DNA of 64,000 nt from Aequoribacter fuscus (GTDB lineage: Bacteria > Pseudomonadota > Gammaproteobacteria > Pseudomonadales > Halieaceae): assembly GCF_009910365.1 (NCBI RefSeq), contig NZ_CP036423.1, positions 1,550,001 to 1,614,000 on the forward strand. The letters run 5' to 3'. Shown here piece by piece: positions 10,104 to 21,408 of this stretch. Below the pieces are notes generated by a model. That model ran no database searches and was not told the DNA's origin. It saw only the letters and a program-made list of their open reading frames with translations. The translations under genes and the position numbers were made by a program. Every line of letters begins with the position of its first letter. The first letter of the stretch is position 1.

Positions 10104-10552
10104 GCGATTTCCGAGTCACTGTTGCGACGGTGGTCGCTCACGAGGGCCGATTTTTAATGGTGGAAGAGCGCGACAAGCGGTCTTTGCAGATGGTCTTCAA
10201 TCAGCCCGCAGGCCACCTCGAAGTAGGCGAGACGATCATTGAAGGTGCGATCAGAGAGACCCTCGAGGAAACTGGCTTCGTCGTCGCCCCCAATGGCGTG
10301 GTCAGTATAGGCCTGTATCGCCCTGAAAATCGGCCCGATACCTATTGCCGGATCACCCTGAGTGCAGTGCTCCGCACGCATGGTTCGAACCCCGAGTTAG
10401 ACCCCGATATTCATCAGGTGTTGTGGATGAGTCGCGAGCAAATCGAGGCCAACTCTGCTAAACTCCGCAGCCCTATGGTACTCGACAGTATCGAACGTTA
10501 TCAACGCGGGCAAATCTACCCGCTGACCATGTTGGCACATTATGAATCCTAA
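10100..10552 (+). CDS. nudJ: Nudix hydrolase NudJ (phosphatase)
   Basis: NudJ-type Nudix enzymes hydrolyse nucleoside and thiamine diphosphates, releasing phosphate. The 150-aa protein has a complete Nudix box near residues 40-62: G-H-L-E-V-G-E, seven residues, R-E-T-L-E-E-T-G-F. The start is GTG 10100, overlapping the rluE stop as GTGA. The rluE-nudJ-mnmA-hflD-purB order is the same as in E. coli (ymfC-nudJ-mnmA-hflD-purB), which supports orthology more strongly than the motif alone. The stop is inside the mnmA start region (11-base overlap). Confidence 0.92.
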   Translation: MSDFRVTVATVVAHEGRFLMVEERDKRSLQMVFNQPAGHLEVGETIIEGAIRETLEETGFVVAPNGVVSIGLYRPENRPDTYCRITLSAVLRTHGSNPELDPDIHQVLWMSREQIEANSAKLRSPMVLDSIERYQRGQIYPLTMLAHYES

Positions 10553-11623
10553 GCAGAAAGTCATTGTTGGATTGTCCGGAGGCGTGGATTCTTCGGTTGC
10601 TGCTTTGTGCTTAATTGAACAGGGCTTCGACGTTGAAGCCTTGTTTATGAAAAACTGGGACGAGGATGACGATACCGAATACTGCACAGCGATGCAGGAT
10701 TTTGCCGATGCCTCTGCCGTTGCTGCGGCGCTTGGTATTGTGTTGCATGGCGCGAATTTTGCGCGCGAATACTGGGATCGGGTGTTCGAGTACTTTCTGG
10801 CGGAATACCGAGCCGGACGTACACCAAACCCAGACATACTGTGCAACAAAGAAATTAAATTCAAAGCGTTCTTGGACTACGCCCTAAACCTTGGCGCCGA
10901 CTTCATAGCCACTGGCCACTACGCGAGGACGGGGTTAGACAATGCCGGCTTGACGACCCTTCAAAAAGGCGCCGATCCAAACAAAGACCAAAGTTATTTT
11001 CTGCATCAAGTGCCTCACCAAGCGCTTGCGAAAACACTCTTTCCCTTGGGGGATATGCATAAAACCGAGGTGCGGGAGCGCGCAAAAGCAGCCGGTTTGG
11101 CGACTTTTGATAAAAAAGACTCCACTGGGATTTGCTTTATTGGTGAACGACGATTTACGGATTTCTTATCAACCTATTTACCGGCGCAGCCTGGCAAAAT
11201 TGTGGCAGTCTCGGGCGAAGAACTTGGAAGTCACCAGGGTTTGATGTATCACACGATTGGGCAGCGTCAGGGCTTGGGTATCGGCGGTACCAAGGACTTT
11301 GGCGACGCTCCCTGGTACGTGGTGGATAAAGACCTCGACAACAACAGACTTATCGTCGCGCAGGGTAATCAGCATCCGAGTTTATTTAAGCAACGTTTGA
11401 CCGTAGTCGATCCGTTCTGGATTGGGACGCCTCCTCCGAGAGATTTTCGCTGCTCAGCGAAGATTCGCTATCGACAGCCCGACCAGCCATGTTCGGTCTC
11501 CTACCAGGGAGGAGATCTTCTTGTGGAATTTGATCAGGCCCAGCGCGCCATTACGCCGGGGCAGTCAGTCGTTTTTTACGATGGCGACCGCTGTCTCGGC
11601 GGTGGCGTTATAGCAGGTGCGTC

Positions 11624-11627
<4 letters not shown>
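10542..11627 (+). CDS. mnmA: tRNA-specific 2-thiouridylase MnmA
   Basis: MnmA installs the 2-thio group on U34 of tRNA-Lys, -Glu and -Gln, using sulfur relayed by the Tus system. The PP-loop is S-G-G-V-D-S-S-V at about 12-19. Catalytic cysteines are Cys101 (N-P-D-I-L-C-N) and Cys198 (S-T-G-I-C-F-I-G-E), matching E. coli Cys102 and Cys199. The 361-aa length is normal. It overlaps nudJ and hflD and is expected to be in one transcript with them. A TusA homologue in this window (53930-54148) and tRNA-Glu at 47729 connect to the same pathway. Confidence 0.97.
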
Positions 11628-13635
<2,008 letters not shown>

Positions 13636-13708
13636 GATTTGAAGGTCAAATGTGAAGTCTGTCACACTGAAACTTTGCGAAATCGAAGACTGGGTTTATT
13701 CTTAGCGA

Positions 13709-14644
13709 ATGATTAAACACGAACGCAAAGAACTCGCCATAAGAATCGAGAAGCTCGATTGGAGCAAAGGCCAATCCGTGCTTGCGATGATTCGTAGGCG
13801 CGTATTTATTGACGAGCAAGGCATTCCTGAATCCGATGAAATGGATAGCTTGGACGCCAGCGCGCAGCACTACGTTGCCATCGTCGACAAAAAACCTGTT
13901 GGCACGGCGCGGCGACTTGGAGATGGACGCGTTGGCCGTATGGCCGTACTCAGTGCCTATCGTAACTCTGGGGTCGGATCAGCCCTGATGCGCTACATTA
14001 TTGATGATGCAATGAAGTCAGGGTTGCCCCGTTTGTATTTGCACGCGCAAACAGCAGCCATTGAGTTCTATGCGCGTCACGGTTTTGCTGCCGTCGGGGA
14101 AATGTTCGAAGAAGCCGCAATGAGCCATCAGGCCATGGAAAGGCCCCTACATTATCAGGATTACAACGACCGTATCATTGCCGCGAGTTACCCATCACCG
14201 AGTGACCAGCTGGTTCTAAATCTTGCTCTACGAGCCAATCGTACGATTCGTATCTTTAGCGACACGCTGGATCACCTGTTGTTTGATAACAAGGAGCTTG
14301 CCGATAGGTTGTCTGATTTAGCACGTTCAACCCGCGATTCTCAAGTACAAATCTTGATTACTAACAGCCAGCTCATACAGCAAAAAGGCCACAGGTTGCT
14401 TGATCTTTCTCGACGTCTGCCCAGTTCTGTGCATTTTCACATAACTAAAGTGCCAGAGGCCTTGGCGGGTAAGATGTTGGTCCTGGCAGATCATGATGGC
14501 GTGTTGTACCTGCCAAACATTAATGATGGCCGAGTGCGATTTGAGCCCTCGGATAGGCCTTTGTGTATGAGGCTTATCGAAGCCTTTGATCGAGTGTGGC
14601 AGCGCAGCGAGGAGGACCCTAACCTGCGCGAGCTTGGCATCTAA
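13709..14644 (+). CDS. GNAT N-acetyltransferase fused to a C-terminal PLD-like (DUF7931-type) domain
   Basis: 311-aa two-domain protein. Residues ~10-150 form a GNAT acetyltransferase. The acetyl-CoA site is R-N-S-G-V-G-S-A-L-M near 90, preceded by R-M-A-V-L and followed by L-H-A-Q-T-A-A-I-E-F-Y-A-R-H-G-F, as in ElaA-like enzymes. Residues ~165-311 form a separate domain that begins A-N-R-T-I-R-I-F-S-D-T-L-D-H-L-L-F and recalls phospholipase-D-like folds, but lacks an obvious catalytic HxK motif. The substrate is unknown. It is a single gene downstream of purB. Its stop shares bases with the convergent Rieske gene. The domain split is seen; the DUF number is from memory. Confidence 0.8.
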   Translation: MIKHERKELAIRIEKLDWSKGQSVLAMIRRRVFIDEQGIPESDEMDSLDASAQHYVAIVDKKPVGTARRLGDGRVGRMAVLSAYRNSGVGSALMRYIIDDAMKSGLPRLYLHAQTAAIEFYARHGFAAVGEMFEEAAMSHQAMERPLHYQDYNDRIIAASYPSPSDQLVLNLALRANRTIRIFSDTLDHLLFDNKELADRLSDLARSTRDSQVQILITNSQLIQQKGHRLLDLSRRLPSSVHFHITKVPEALAGKMLVLADHDGVLYLPNINDGRVRFEPSDRPLCMRLIEAFDRVWQRSEEDPNLRELGI

Positions 14645-14955
14645 AGCATCAGCCCGATACGATCAGCATCGTACACGAGATCGTAGGTCTTTAGCGCAGG
14701 GCACGGAAAACCCGCAGGCTTTACCAAGGCACCGGAGCGTTTTAGGTCAAACTCAAATCCGTGGGCTGAGCACAGAATAAGACCGTCACTTATCTTTGCG
14801 TAATCGAGCGCGTAGTTTTGGTGCGGGCAGGTACGTGAGAACGCATAAGTCTGCCCATCTTCATGAAGAAGAATGATATCCGCTCCGTCAATTTTAAACG
14901 CTTGACGATAACCCTCATGGAGGTTGATCAATCGCTCTAGTGGTATGAAGCGCAT
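14641..14955 (-). CDS. Small Rieske [2Fe-2S] protein
   Basis: A 104-aa soluble Rieske ferredoxin-like protein. The cluster ligands are complete: C-P-H (about 43-45), a 16-residue spacer, then C-S-A-H (about 62-65), i.e. C-x-H-x16-C-x2-H. There is no signal peptide or membrane anchor, so it should act in the cytosol as an electron carrier or small oxygenase ferredoxin. It sits 12 bases downstream of meaB and is probably the last gene of the propionyl-CoA operon, although none of those enzymes needs a Rieske partner. Its partner is unknown. It overlaps the GNAT gene by four bases at the shared stop. Confidence 0.88.
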   Translation of the reverse strand: MRFIPLERLINLHEGYRQAFKIDGADIILLHEDGQTYAFSRTCPHQNYALDYAKISDGLILCSAHGFEFDLKRSGALVKPAGFPCPALKTYDLVYDADRIGLML

Positions 14956-14967
14956 GCCGCCCCGCCT

Positions 14968-15924
14968 TTAAAGTAGATCAAGAATCCGCTTCGCCGCAGT
15001 GTAAGTGGTGACATCCTGCTCGGCAACCGCTTTCTCGAGCTCTGGCAGCAAAGCTTTGATTTGAGAGTTTGCGCGAAGCTTAGCCTCTAAACCCTCGCGG
15101 ATCAGCTGATGCATCCACTGCAACCGTTGTGACTGCCGGTCGCGTGTGAGCGCGCCGTTGACTCGGGACTGGTCCCAGTAGTCATATATCATCTCCCAGA
15201 CTTCACGAATGCGCTCATTGTGAAGCGCAGAGCATGTAAGCACTCTAGGCGTCCAAAATCCACTGTGCCTCAGCAAGTGCATAGCATTCTGGTAATGGCG
15301 TTTTGCCTGCTCCGCCAGACCTAAACTCTCGCCATCGGCCTTGTTGATCACCAGCGCATCCGCAAGCTCTAAAATCCCTTTTTTTATGCCTTGCAACTCA
15401 TCGCCGCCGCCAGGAAGCATCAGCAACATGAAAAAATCGACCATGCCCGCCACTTGGTGCTCAGACTGCCCCACGCCGACAGTTTCGACCAATATCACGT
15501 CATAACCCGCTGCTTCGCACAGCAGCATAGTTTCTCGCGTTTTTTGAGCCACGCCACCTAAGGCGGTACCGGCTGGACTTGGGCGAATGAAGGCGTCGTT
15601 GCTGCGCGAAAGTAGTTCCATTCGCGTTTTATCGCCAAGGATTGAACCCCCTGCGATGGGTGAGCTTGGATCTACTGCCAATACGGCGACCTTCTTGCCC
15701 AACGACAACAGGTATAGACCAAAGGCCTCTATGAACGTGGACTTACCCACGCCTGGCACACCGCTGATCCCAATTCTCACGCTATTTCCAGTGTGTGGAA
15801 GTAAATCGGCGAGCAGCTCTTGAGCGTTCTCACGGTCTTGTTCGCGGGTGCTTTCGATCAGCGTAATGGCCTTGGCCAGCGCCCTGCGCTGGCCAGATCT
15901 GATCGCCTCAGGCGTTAACTTCAT
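14968..15924 (-). CDS. meaB: Methylmalonyl-CoA mutase-associated GTPase MeaB
   Basis: MeaB is the G3E-family GTPase that protects methylmalonyl-CoA mutase and gates loading of adenosylcobalamin. The P-loop is G-V-P-G-V-G-K-S-T near residue 56. Other motifs include A-V-D-P-S-S-P near 88, the V-E-T-V-G-V-G-Q-S-E switch segment near 142, and the base-specificity motif N-K-A-D-G near 187. The start is ATG 15924, overlapping the mutase stop by one base (TAATG). An upstream in-frame start at 16005 would lie within the mutase. About 318 aa, the family size. Position directly after the mutase makes the assignment firm. Confidence 0.96.
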   Translation of the reverse strand: MKLTPEAIRSGQRRALAKAITLIESTREQDRENAQELLADLLPHTGNSVRIGISGVPGVGKSTFIEAFGLYLLSLGKKVAVLAVDPSSPIAGGSILGDKTRMELLSRSNDAFIRPSPAGTALGGVAQKTRETMLLCEAAGYDVILVETVGVGQSEHQVAGMVDFFMLLMLPGGGDELQGIKKGILELADALVINKADGESLGLAEQAKRHYQNAMHLLRHSGFWTPRVLTCSALHNERIREVWEMIYDYWDQSRVNGALTRDRQSQRLQWMHQLIREGLEAKLRANSQIKALLPELEKAVAEQDVTTYTAAKRILDLL

Positions 15925-18083
15925 TACTCGGCCAATGATTCTCTTACTGCGTCGAGAACGGCGCGAGCGGAGACTGGAATGGGCGTGCCCGGGCCAAAGA
16001 TGCATCGAACACCCGCATCGTAAAGGCCTTGATAGTCCTGTTTAGGGATAACGCCGCCAGCAATCACAACAATGTCATCAGCGCCTTGCTTTCTGAGCTC
16101 TTCAACTAGAGCGGGTATGAGCGTTTTGTGTCCAGCTGCCAGCGACGAAGCGCCAACGACATGAACATCGTTCTCGATGGCCTGCTTAGCGACTTCTTCT
16201 GGAGTAGAAAACATGGGGGACAAATCGACATCAAAACCGACGTCCGCAAAGGCCGTCGCTACGACTTTGGCTCCGCGATCGTGCCCATCTTGCCCCATCT
16301 TACACACCAACATGCGGGGTCGACGTCCAAAATCGTTAATGAACTGCTCGATGTCTTGACTGATCATTTTCCAATCATCGTCCTCATCAAAGGCCGCTCC
16401 GTACACACCTGAAACCGTCTGCGCGGTAGCATTAAAACGGCCGTATTCGTTCTCAAGAGCCTCGGAAATTTCTCCGACAGTAGCTCGCAGACGGGTGGCT
16501 TTTACCGCCAAATCTAGCAAATTACCCTCACCCTGTTGGGCACACGCAGTCAGTGCGGTCAGGGCTTCGTGCACGGCAGCTTCGTCACGACTTGCGCGAA
16601 TTGCCTGTAGACGTTTGATTTGTGACTCGCGGACCGCTTGATCGTCGATTGACAGCACATCGACTTCTTCTTCGGACTCCGTTTTGTATTTATTTACGCC
16701 CACAATGACGTCTTCGCCACGGTCAATTCGCGCTTGTTTCTTTGCCGCTGCCTCTTCGATTTTTAGCTTAGGCATGCCGGTCTCGATGGCTTTAGCCATG
16801 CCACCTGCCGCTTCGACTTCTTCGATCAGCTCCCACGCTTTGTCGGCAATGGATTGGGTCAGGTTTTCCATAAAATAGGAGCCACCCCATGGGTCTACAA
16901 CCTTGGTGATTCCCGTTTCCTCTTGAATGATAAGCTGGGTGTTGCGGGCAATACGCGCCGAAAACTCGGTGGGTAAGGCAATCGCCTCATCCAGCGCATT
17001 GGTGTGGAGTGACTGAGTGCCACCGAATACCGCGGCCATCGCTTCGATGGTAGTTCGCACCACGTTGTTGTAGGGATCTTGCTCCGTTAATGACCAGCCC
17101 GAGGTTTGGCTGTGCGTTCTTAACATCGAGCTTTTCGGATTCTTTGGGTTGAATTCCGATACGATTTTCGCCCAGAGCAAGCGCGCGGCGCGCAACTTGG
17201 CAATCTCCATGTAGAAATTCATGCCGATGCCCCAGAAGAAGGACAGCCTTGGCGCGAAGGCATCGATGTCTAATCCGGCCGCAATCGCGGTGCGAATGTA
17301 TTCTTTGCCATCAGCGAGCGTATAGGCAAGTTCCAATGCCGCATTCGCTCCAGCTTCCTGAATATGGTAGCCCGAAATGCTGATGGTGTTGAACTTGGGC
17401 ATGTTTTGTGAGCAGTAAGCAATAATGTCGCCGATGATGCGCATACTGGGCGCCGGCGGGTAAATATAGGTGTTGCGAACCATGAATTCTTTCAGAATAT
17501 CATTTTGGATGGTGCCCGCGAGTTGCTCGGGGCCCACGCCTTGCTCTTCAGCCGCGACAATGTAGCCGGCGAGCACTGGAAGCACGGCGCCATTCATCGT
17601 CATTGACACTGACACTTTATCGAGGGGTATGCCATTGAACAGAATCTTCATGTCCTCTACTGAATCGATAGCGACGCCGGCTTTGCCCACATCTCCTGAG
17701 ACGCGGGGATGGTCAGAGTCGTAACCGCGGTGCGTGGCCAAGTCAAAAGCAACCGAAACACCCTGCCCGCCCGCAGCCAGCGCCTTGCGGTAGAAAGCGT
17801 TTGATTCTTCCGCCGTTGAGAAGCCGGCATACTGGCGTATAGTCCAAGGGCGTCCGGCATACATGGTGGCTTGCGGCCCACGGATATAGGGCGACATACC
17901 CGGCATAGTATTGGTGTATTGCAGTCCGTCCAAGTCTTCCATCGTGTACAACGGCTTGACATCGATATCCTCAGGGGTGTGCCAAACCAAGTCATCGATC
18001 GATTTGCCGCGCATTTGTGATTCCGCAACCGCTTTCCAGTTGTCAGGCGTTGCGTCATTGGGATCGTAAATTGAATCGCTCAT
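15924..18083 (-). CDS. scpA: Methylmalonyl-CoA mutase (single-chain, B12-dependent)
   Basis: This 719-aa enzyme rearranges (R)-methylmalonyl-CoA to succinyl-CoA with adenosylcobalamin. The N-terminal TIM barrel carries [10 protein letters not shown] near 75-90 and [11 protein letters not shown] near 330. The C-terminal cobalamin domain has the base-off motif D-G-H-D-R-G-A-K near 595, then S-S-L-A-A-G-H and the I-A-G-G-V-I-P loop. It is the homodimeric (Sbm/MUT) type, with no small partner subunit in the operon. It lies 16 bases downstream of the epimerase and overlaps meaB. B12 supply is required; no cobalamin synthesis genes are in the window. Confidence 0.97.
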   Translation of the reverse strand: MSDSIYDPNDATPDNWKAVAESQMRGKSIDDLVWHTPEDIDVKPLYTMEDLDGLQYTNTMPGMSPYIRGPQATMYAGRPWTIRQYAGFSTAEESNAFYRKALAAGGQGVSVAFDLATHRGYDSDHPRVSGDVGKAGVAIDSVEDMKILFNGIPLDKVSVSMTMNGAVLPVLAGYIVAAEEQGVGPEQLAGTIQNDILKEFMVRNTYIYPPAPSMRIIGDIIAYCSQNMPKFNTISISGYHIQEAGANAALELAYTLADGKEYIRTAIAAGLDIDAFAPRLSFFWGIGMNFYMEIAKLRAARLLWAKIVSEFNPKNPKSSMLRTHSQTSGWSLTEQDPYNNVVRTTIEAMAAVFGGTQSLHTNALDEAIALPTEFSARIARNTQLIIQEETGITKVVDPWGGSYFMENLTQSIADKAWELIEEVEAAGGMAKAIETGMPKLKIEEAAAKKQARIDRGEDVIVGVNKYKTESEEEVDVLSIDDQAVRESQIKRLQAIRASRDEAAVHEALTALTACAQQGEGNLLDLAVKATRLRATVGEISEALENEYGRFNATAQTVSGVYGAAFDEDDDWKMISQDIEQFINDFGRRPRMLVCKMGQDGHDRGAKVVATAFADVGFDVDLSPMFSTPEEVAKQAIENDVHVVGASSLAAGHKTLIPALVEELRKQGADDIVVIAGGVIPKQDYQGLYDAGVRCIFGPGTPIPVSARAVLDAVRESLAE

Positions 18084-18099
18084 AAGGTGTCTCTGTTAT

Positions 18100-18510
18100 T
18101 TAGTGGGCGTCGGCAGGTTGGCTCAGCTCGATCAAAACACCGCCACAGCTTTTCGGGTGAATAAAAATTACGGTCGAGCCATGCGCTCCCGGCGTCGGTT
18201 TGTCACCAATGAACTGATAACCTTTAGCACGCAAGCGCTCGACATCCTCTTCTATGTTGTCTGTGCGGAAACACAGGTGGTGGATCCCGCCACCCCGCTT
18301 CTCTAGGTACCCCGCGATTGGCCCCTCGCCGTTCAGTGGGTGAACGAGCTCGATGCTGGTGGGTGGCAAGGGGAAAAAAGCCGTGGTTGTTTTGGCCGCT
18401 TCGACAATTTCGGTACCTTCATACGTCAAACCAAAATCTTCCATAAAGCGCTTGATCGCAGCGTCCAGGTCTGGAACGGCGATTGCTATGTGGTCTAGCG
18501 CAGTAATCAT
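18100..18510 (-). CDS. mce: Methylmalonyl-CoA epimerase
   Basis: A 136-aa VOC-superfamily metalloenzyme that interconverts the (S) and (R) forms of methylmalonyl-CoA, linking the carboxylase to the mutase. It starts with the D-H-I-A-I-A-V metal-His motif. The middle has E-L-V-H-P-L and G-G-G-I-H-H-L-C-F-R, and the end has H-P-K-S-C-G-G-V-L-I-E-L, giving the usual His/Glu ligands over two VOC repeats. It sits nine bases after the biotin carboxylase gene and 16 before the mutase. Context and motifs agree. Confidence 0.96.
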   Translation of the reverse strand: MITALDHIAIAVPDLDAAIKRFMEDFGLTYEGTEIVEAAKTTTAFFPLPPTSIELVHPLNGEGPIAGYLEKRGGGIHHLCFRTDNIEEDVERLRAKGYQFIGDKPTPGAHGSTVIFIHPKSCGGVLIELSQPADAH

Positions 18511-18519
18511 GACAGCTCC

Positions 18520-21378
18520 TTAGAGTAACGATTGCATCAGCTCGGCGGTTTTGGCTCGCTGGCGTGCCTGCTTCTGCTCGGGCGTTTCTATCTCTATTTT
18601 TTCGTCGGGTGTGATTTTGAACAGAGGTTGCCCTTTGCGAATAATCACGCCGTCTTTGTCGACCAAAACCTCGTCAACAGTCCCTGCGAAAGGCGCATAG
18701 ACCTTGTTGAACATCTTCATGACTTCCACGATGTATAAGGGGTCGCCTGCTTCAAAATGCGAGCCAGGCTCCACGTATAAGGCATGCTCCGGACTCTCTC
18801 GACCATAAAACATGCCGCCACTCGCCGCCAAAATTTCATCGGCTTTGGCAGCCGGCGGTGGCGCAAGTACCTTAGCCATTTTTGCCTGATGATCAGCATC
18901 GAGCAGGCGCTCTGGAATATGAATCGTCAAATCTTCATTAACAGCCAATGCGCAGAAGTCCGCGAGGAGCCCCAGCTTTGGAAGTATGAGCAATAAATCC
19001 ATGCCGGCTTGATAGCCGTAGTGTGTCGATCTCACGGCGGCCCACAGTTCCTCACTTAAACCAGACGCCTCGGGCGCACAATCTTCATCCAGCACAGAGC
19101 ACAGTTCAATCCAGTCCTCACAGGCAAGCCGATCGTCTAAATCTTCATAAAACTGCTTAGCTTCTTGCAGTAACTCATTGTCATGACTCCAAATCATGCT
19201 TGCCGCCGCTTGTCCCGGACGGTACCCCATATTCAAGAACTCATAAGTTTCGGCCAGCAGTTCAACCGGGTTTTCGTTCCAGACTAGGGTGTCTCCCACA
19301 GGGCCGACACAGTCGCTGTGGATACTCAACCAGCCACTCAAGGCGTGTGGATCGCTCAGTAAAGCGGCCAAAGGGCGTGTCAGCAAGGTTTGTTTGAGCG
19401 CTAAGCACTCGGAAAGCGCTGTTTTTGCCGCCCCTTCAGCCCCAGCCGTGACGTGGTCGGCCAGTAAATGCCAAGCCGCATCGAGGTCAATGTTGTCTGC
19501 CAACGCCTTTACTTCACCTACAAGGGTCAGATAGGGAACGATAAACCGAGTGGTGGGACGTGCATTGATGTTGTTGCCGATGAACCAATTCACCAAACCG
19601 TTGTGGAACGATAAGTTGGTTGCCAAGTCTTTGCCGCGAATGGTGGTGCGACGCAAGGTCTCTGCCATACGCTCGTATGTGTCCAAACGCGTCTCACCTA
19701 CGGTTAAAAGTAAGGCAATATTTGAATCATAAGCCCCAGCCAGAGTGTATTTGATAAATACATCGGTATCGGGGTTGTGTAACGATATACCTTGGTCGTC
19801 GCGAATCTCTCCCTCAATTGCGTCGCTCCAGTATTCGATAACACCGCCAGCCGATGGCTGCAAGGCATTGTTCGTCGCGTTCAGGCGAGCCTCGACGCTG
19901 TCGTTATGCCGCAAAATACGTTCGGGCTTGGGGAGTTTTGAACCGTGTGCGGCCAGCAAGACCATCGCCTCGACGAGAGACTCCACGATAAAGTAATCAT
20001 TGGGGTTTTCTGGATTCGCAAACTTGAGTGCGTAGCACAGCTCCGTCACGCGGTGCTCTACCTGAATTCGAGTATTCATTTCCATAAAGAAGTGTTTATC
20101 GCGATCGACGATGCACTCAAAGGTCGACACCGAATCCAGACCCACTGCTTCGCCAAATCGCGCCGCCTCATCTTCCATTGCGACCAGCGTTTTTAAATCT
20201 TGCTCTAGCACACGTTGCTCAGTCGCACGCCCCTGCTGTTTCGCTTCTTCAATAGCGGCCTGCAGGGATTCAACAGTGACCGACACTTCCAGTAACTTCT
20301 GCTCGTGCATCTGAAGCGAGCAATCGCGCCCGCCCAAAGTCATCGACCATTCACCGTTACCGATGACTTGGATTTCTTGGTGGCGCGTGGTTTCGATATT
20401 GAGCTCGACCAACACGTTTTTGTTGTCGCCAACGCCGGTCGCTTTAACTTCGTTCAAGATTTCACGGATTAACTCGGGCGTTTTTTTCGCCGCCTGCTCA
20501 ATACGTGAGGCTTCGTCGCCTTCATAAGCCGATGGCGCAGCCAGGATGCGCTGCCCCTTTCCGCCACCGCCCGAGATCGCCTTTAATCGCACGCGATTGC
20601 TGGGGTACTCTGCATACATGCGCATCACGGCTTCGGTGAGCGTTTCTGATAACTCATCAACAGTGTATAGATCGATACCCTTATCGTAGGATGCTTGAAG
20701 CACTAAATCCGCTTTGTCTTCCAACGAGATATCCGTTTGGTCCAACAGTGATTCATCTAACGGTAATGCTTGCTTGGCAACGAGGTCCTTGAGGGCTTGA
20801 ATGGTTGGATACTTCTTTAACAAGGTCAGCGCAGTGCCGTTGTCAATGCCGGGCGTAACACTCACACCCACACGGAGCGCCGTTCTCTTTGCCTCATCTT
20901 TGAGGCCAGCATCGTGGACGGTTTTGGAGCAGGGTCCAATAAAATTAAGCCCTGCCTTCTCCATTGCCGCGACCATGGCTTCGTCCTCTGCCATGAAGCC
21001 ATAACCTGCAAAGATCGAATTGTAGCCATTGGTGTGAGCGATCGAAATAATTTGCGCTATGCGTTGCTCCCGCTCTTCTTTATTAGTACCGGTGTAGTCG
21101 GGTACTCGGTGGATGTGGTTTGGGTCTTTGATTGCCCGTAGCTCAGGTGCCAAGGCATCCTGATACACAATTGAATCTTTTTCGCTGAGCAAGATGCCAA
21201 AATCGTTGATGCCCATCTCGACAAACACATCCATCGCTTCTTTGCGAATGGGTCCCCGGCAAATAATCAGAGGCCGCAAATCGCGGCAGTCGAACTGACG
21301 AATCCACTCTGAAGTGTGCGCGTGCTGCTGACGATTTTTGTGAATCAACGGGTTATTTAAATAATGTTCGTTTGACAC
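18520..21378 (-). CDS. Fused biotin carboxylase/biotin carboxyl carrier subunit, probable propionyl-CoA carboxylase
   Basis: 952-aa protein. The N-terminal part is a biotin carboxylase: a preATP-grasp domain, then the glycine loop K-A-I-S-G-G-G-G-K-G-Q near 268-278, G-R-D-C-S-L-Q, and the catalytic M-E-M-N-T-R-I-Q-V-E-H motif. A C-terminal biotinyl domain follows, with the lysine motif V-E-V-M-K-M-F-N near 880. Oddities: about 60 extra residues between the first ATP-grasp strand (K-D-E-A-K-R) and the glycine loop, a ~270-residue middle region of unclear fold, and V-M-K-M instead of the usual A-M-K-M. It starts at GTG 21378 with a strong GAGGAA site. Between the carboxyltransferase and epimerase genes, propionyl-CoA is the likely substrate. 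Confidence 0.88.
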   Translation of the reverse strand: MSNEHYLNNPLIHKNRQQHAHTSEWIRQFDCRDLRPLIICRGPIRKEAMDVFVEMGINDFGILLSEKDSIVYQDALAPELRAIKDPNHIHRVPDYTGTNKEEREQRIAQIISIAHTNGYNSIFAGYGFMAEDEAMVAAMEKAGLNFIGPCSKTVHDAGLKDEAKRTALRVGVSVTPGIDNGTALTLLKKYPTIQALKDLVAKQALPLDESLLDQTDISLEDKADLVLQASYDKGIDLYTVDELSETLTEAVMRMYAEYPSNRVRLKAISGGGGKGQRILAAPSAYEGDEASRIEQAAKKTPELIREILNEVKATGVGDNKNVLVELNIETTRHQEIQVIGNGEWSMTLGGRDCSLQMHEQKLLEVSVTVESLQAAIEEAKQQGRATEQRVLEQDLKTLVAMEDEAARFGEAVGLDSVSTFECIVDRDKHFFMEMNTRIQVEHRVTELCYALKFANPENPNDYFIVESLVEAMVLLAAHGSKLPKPERILRHNDSVEARLNATNNALQPSAGGVIEYWSDAIEGEIRDDQGISLHNPDTDVFIKYTLAGAYDSNIALLLTVGETRLDTYERMAETLRRTTIRGKDLATNLSFHNGLVNWFIGNNINARPTTRFIVPYLTLVGEVKALADNIDLDAAWHLLADHVTAGAEGAAKTALSECLALKQTLLTRPLAALLSDPHALSGWLSIHSDCVGPVGDTLVWNENPVELLAETYEFLNMGYRPGQAAASMIWSHDNELLQEAKQFYEDLDDRLACEDWIELCSVLDEDCAPEASGLSEELWAAVRSTHYGYQAGMDLLLILPKLGLLADFCALAVNEDLTIHIPERLLDADHQAKMAKVLAPPPAAKADEILAASGGMFYGRESPEHALYVEPGSHFEAGDPLYIVEVMKMFNKVYAPFAGTVDEVLVDKDGVIIRKGQPLFKITPDEKIEIETPEQKQARQRAKTAELMQSLL

Positions 21379-21408
21379 TGTTTGTTCCTCTTGAAATCGT
21401 CGACGTGC

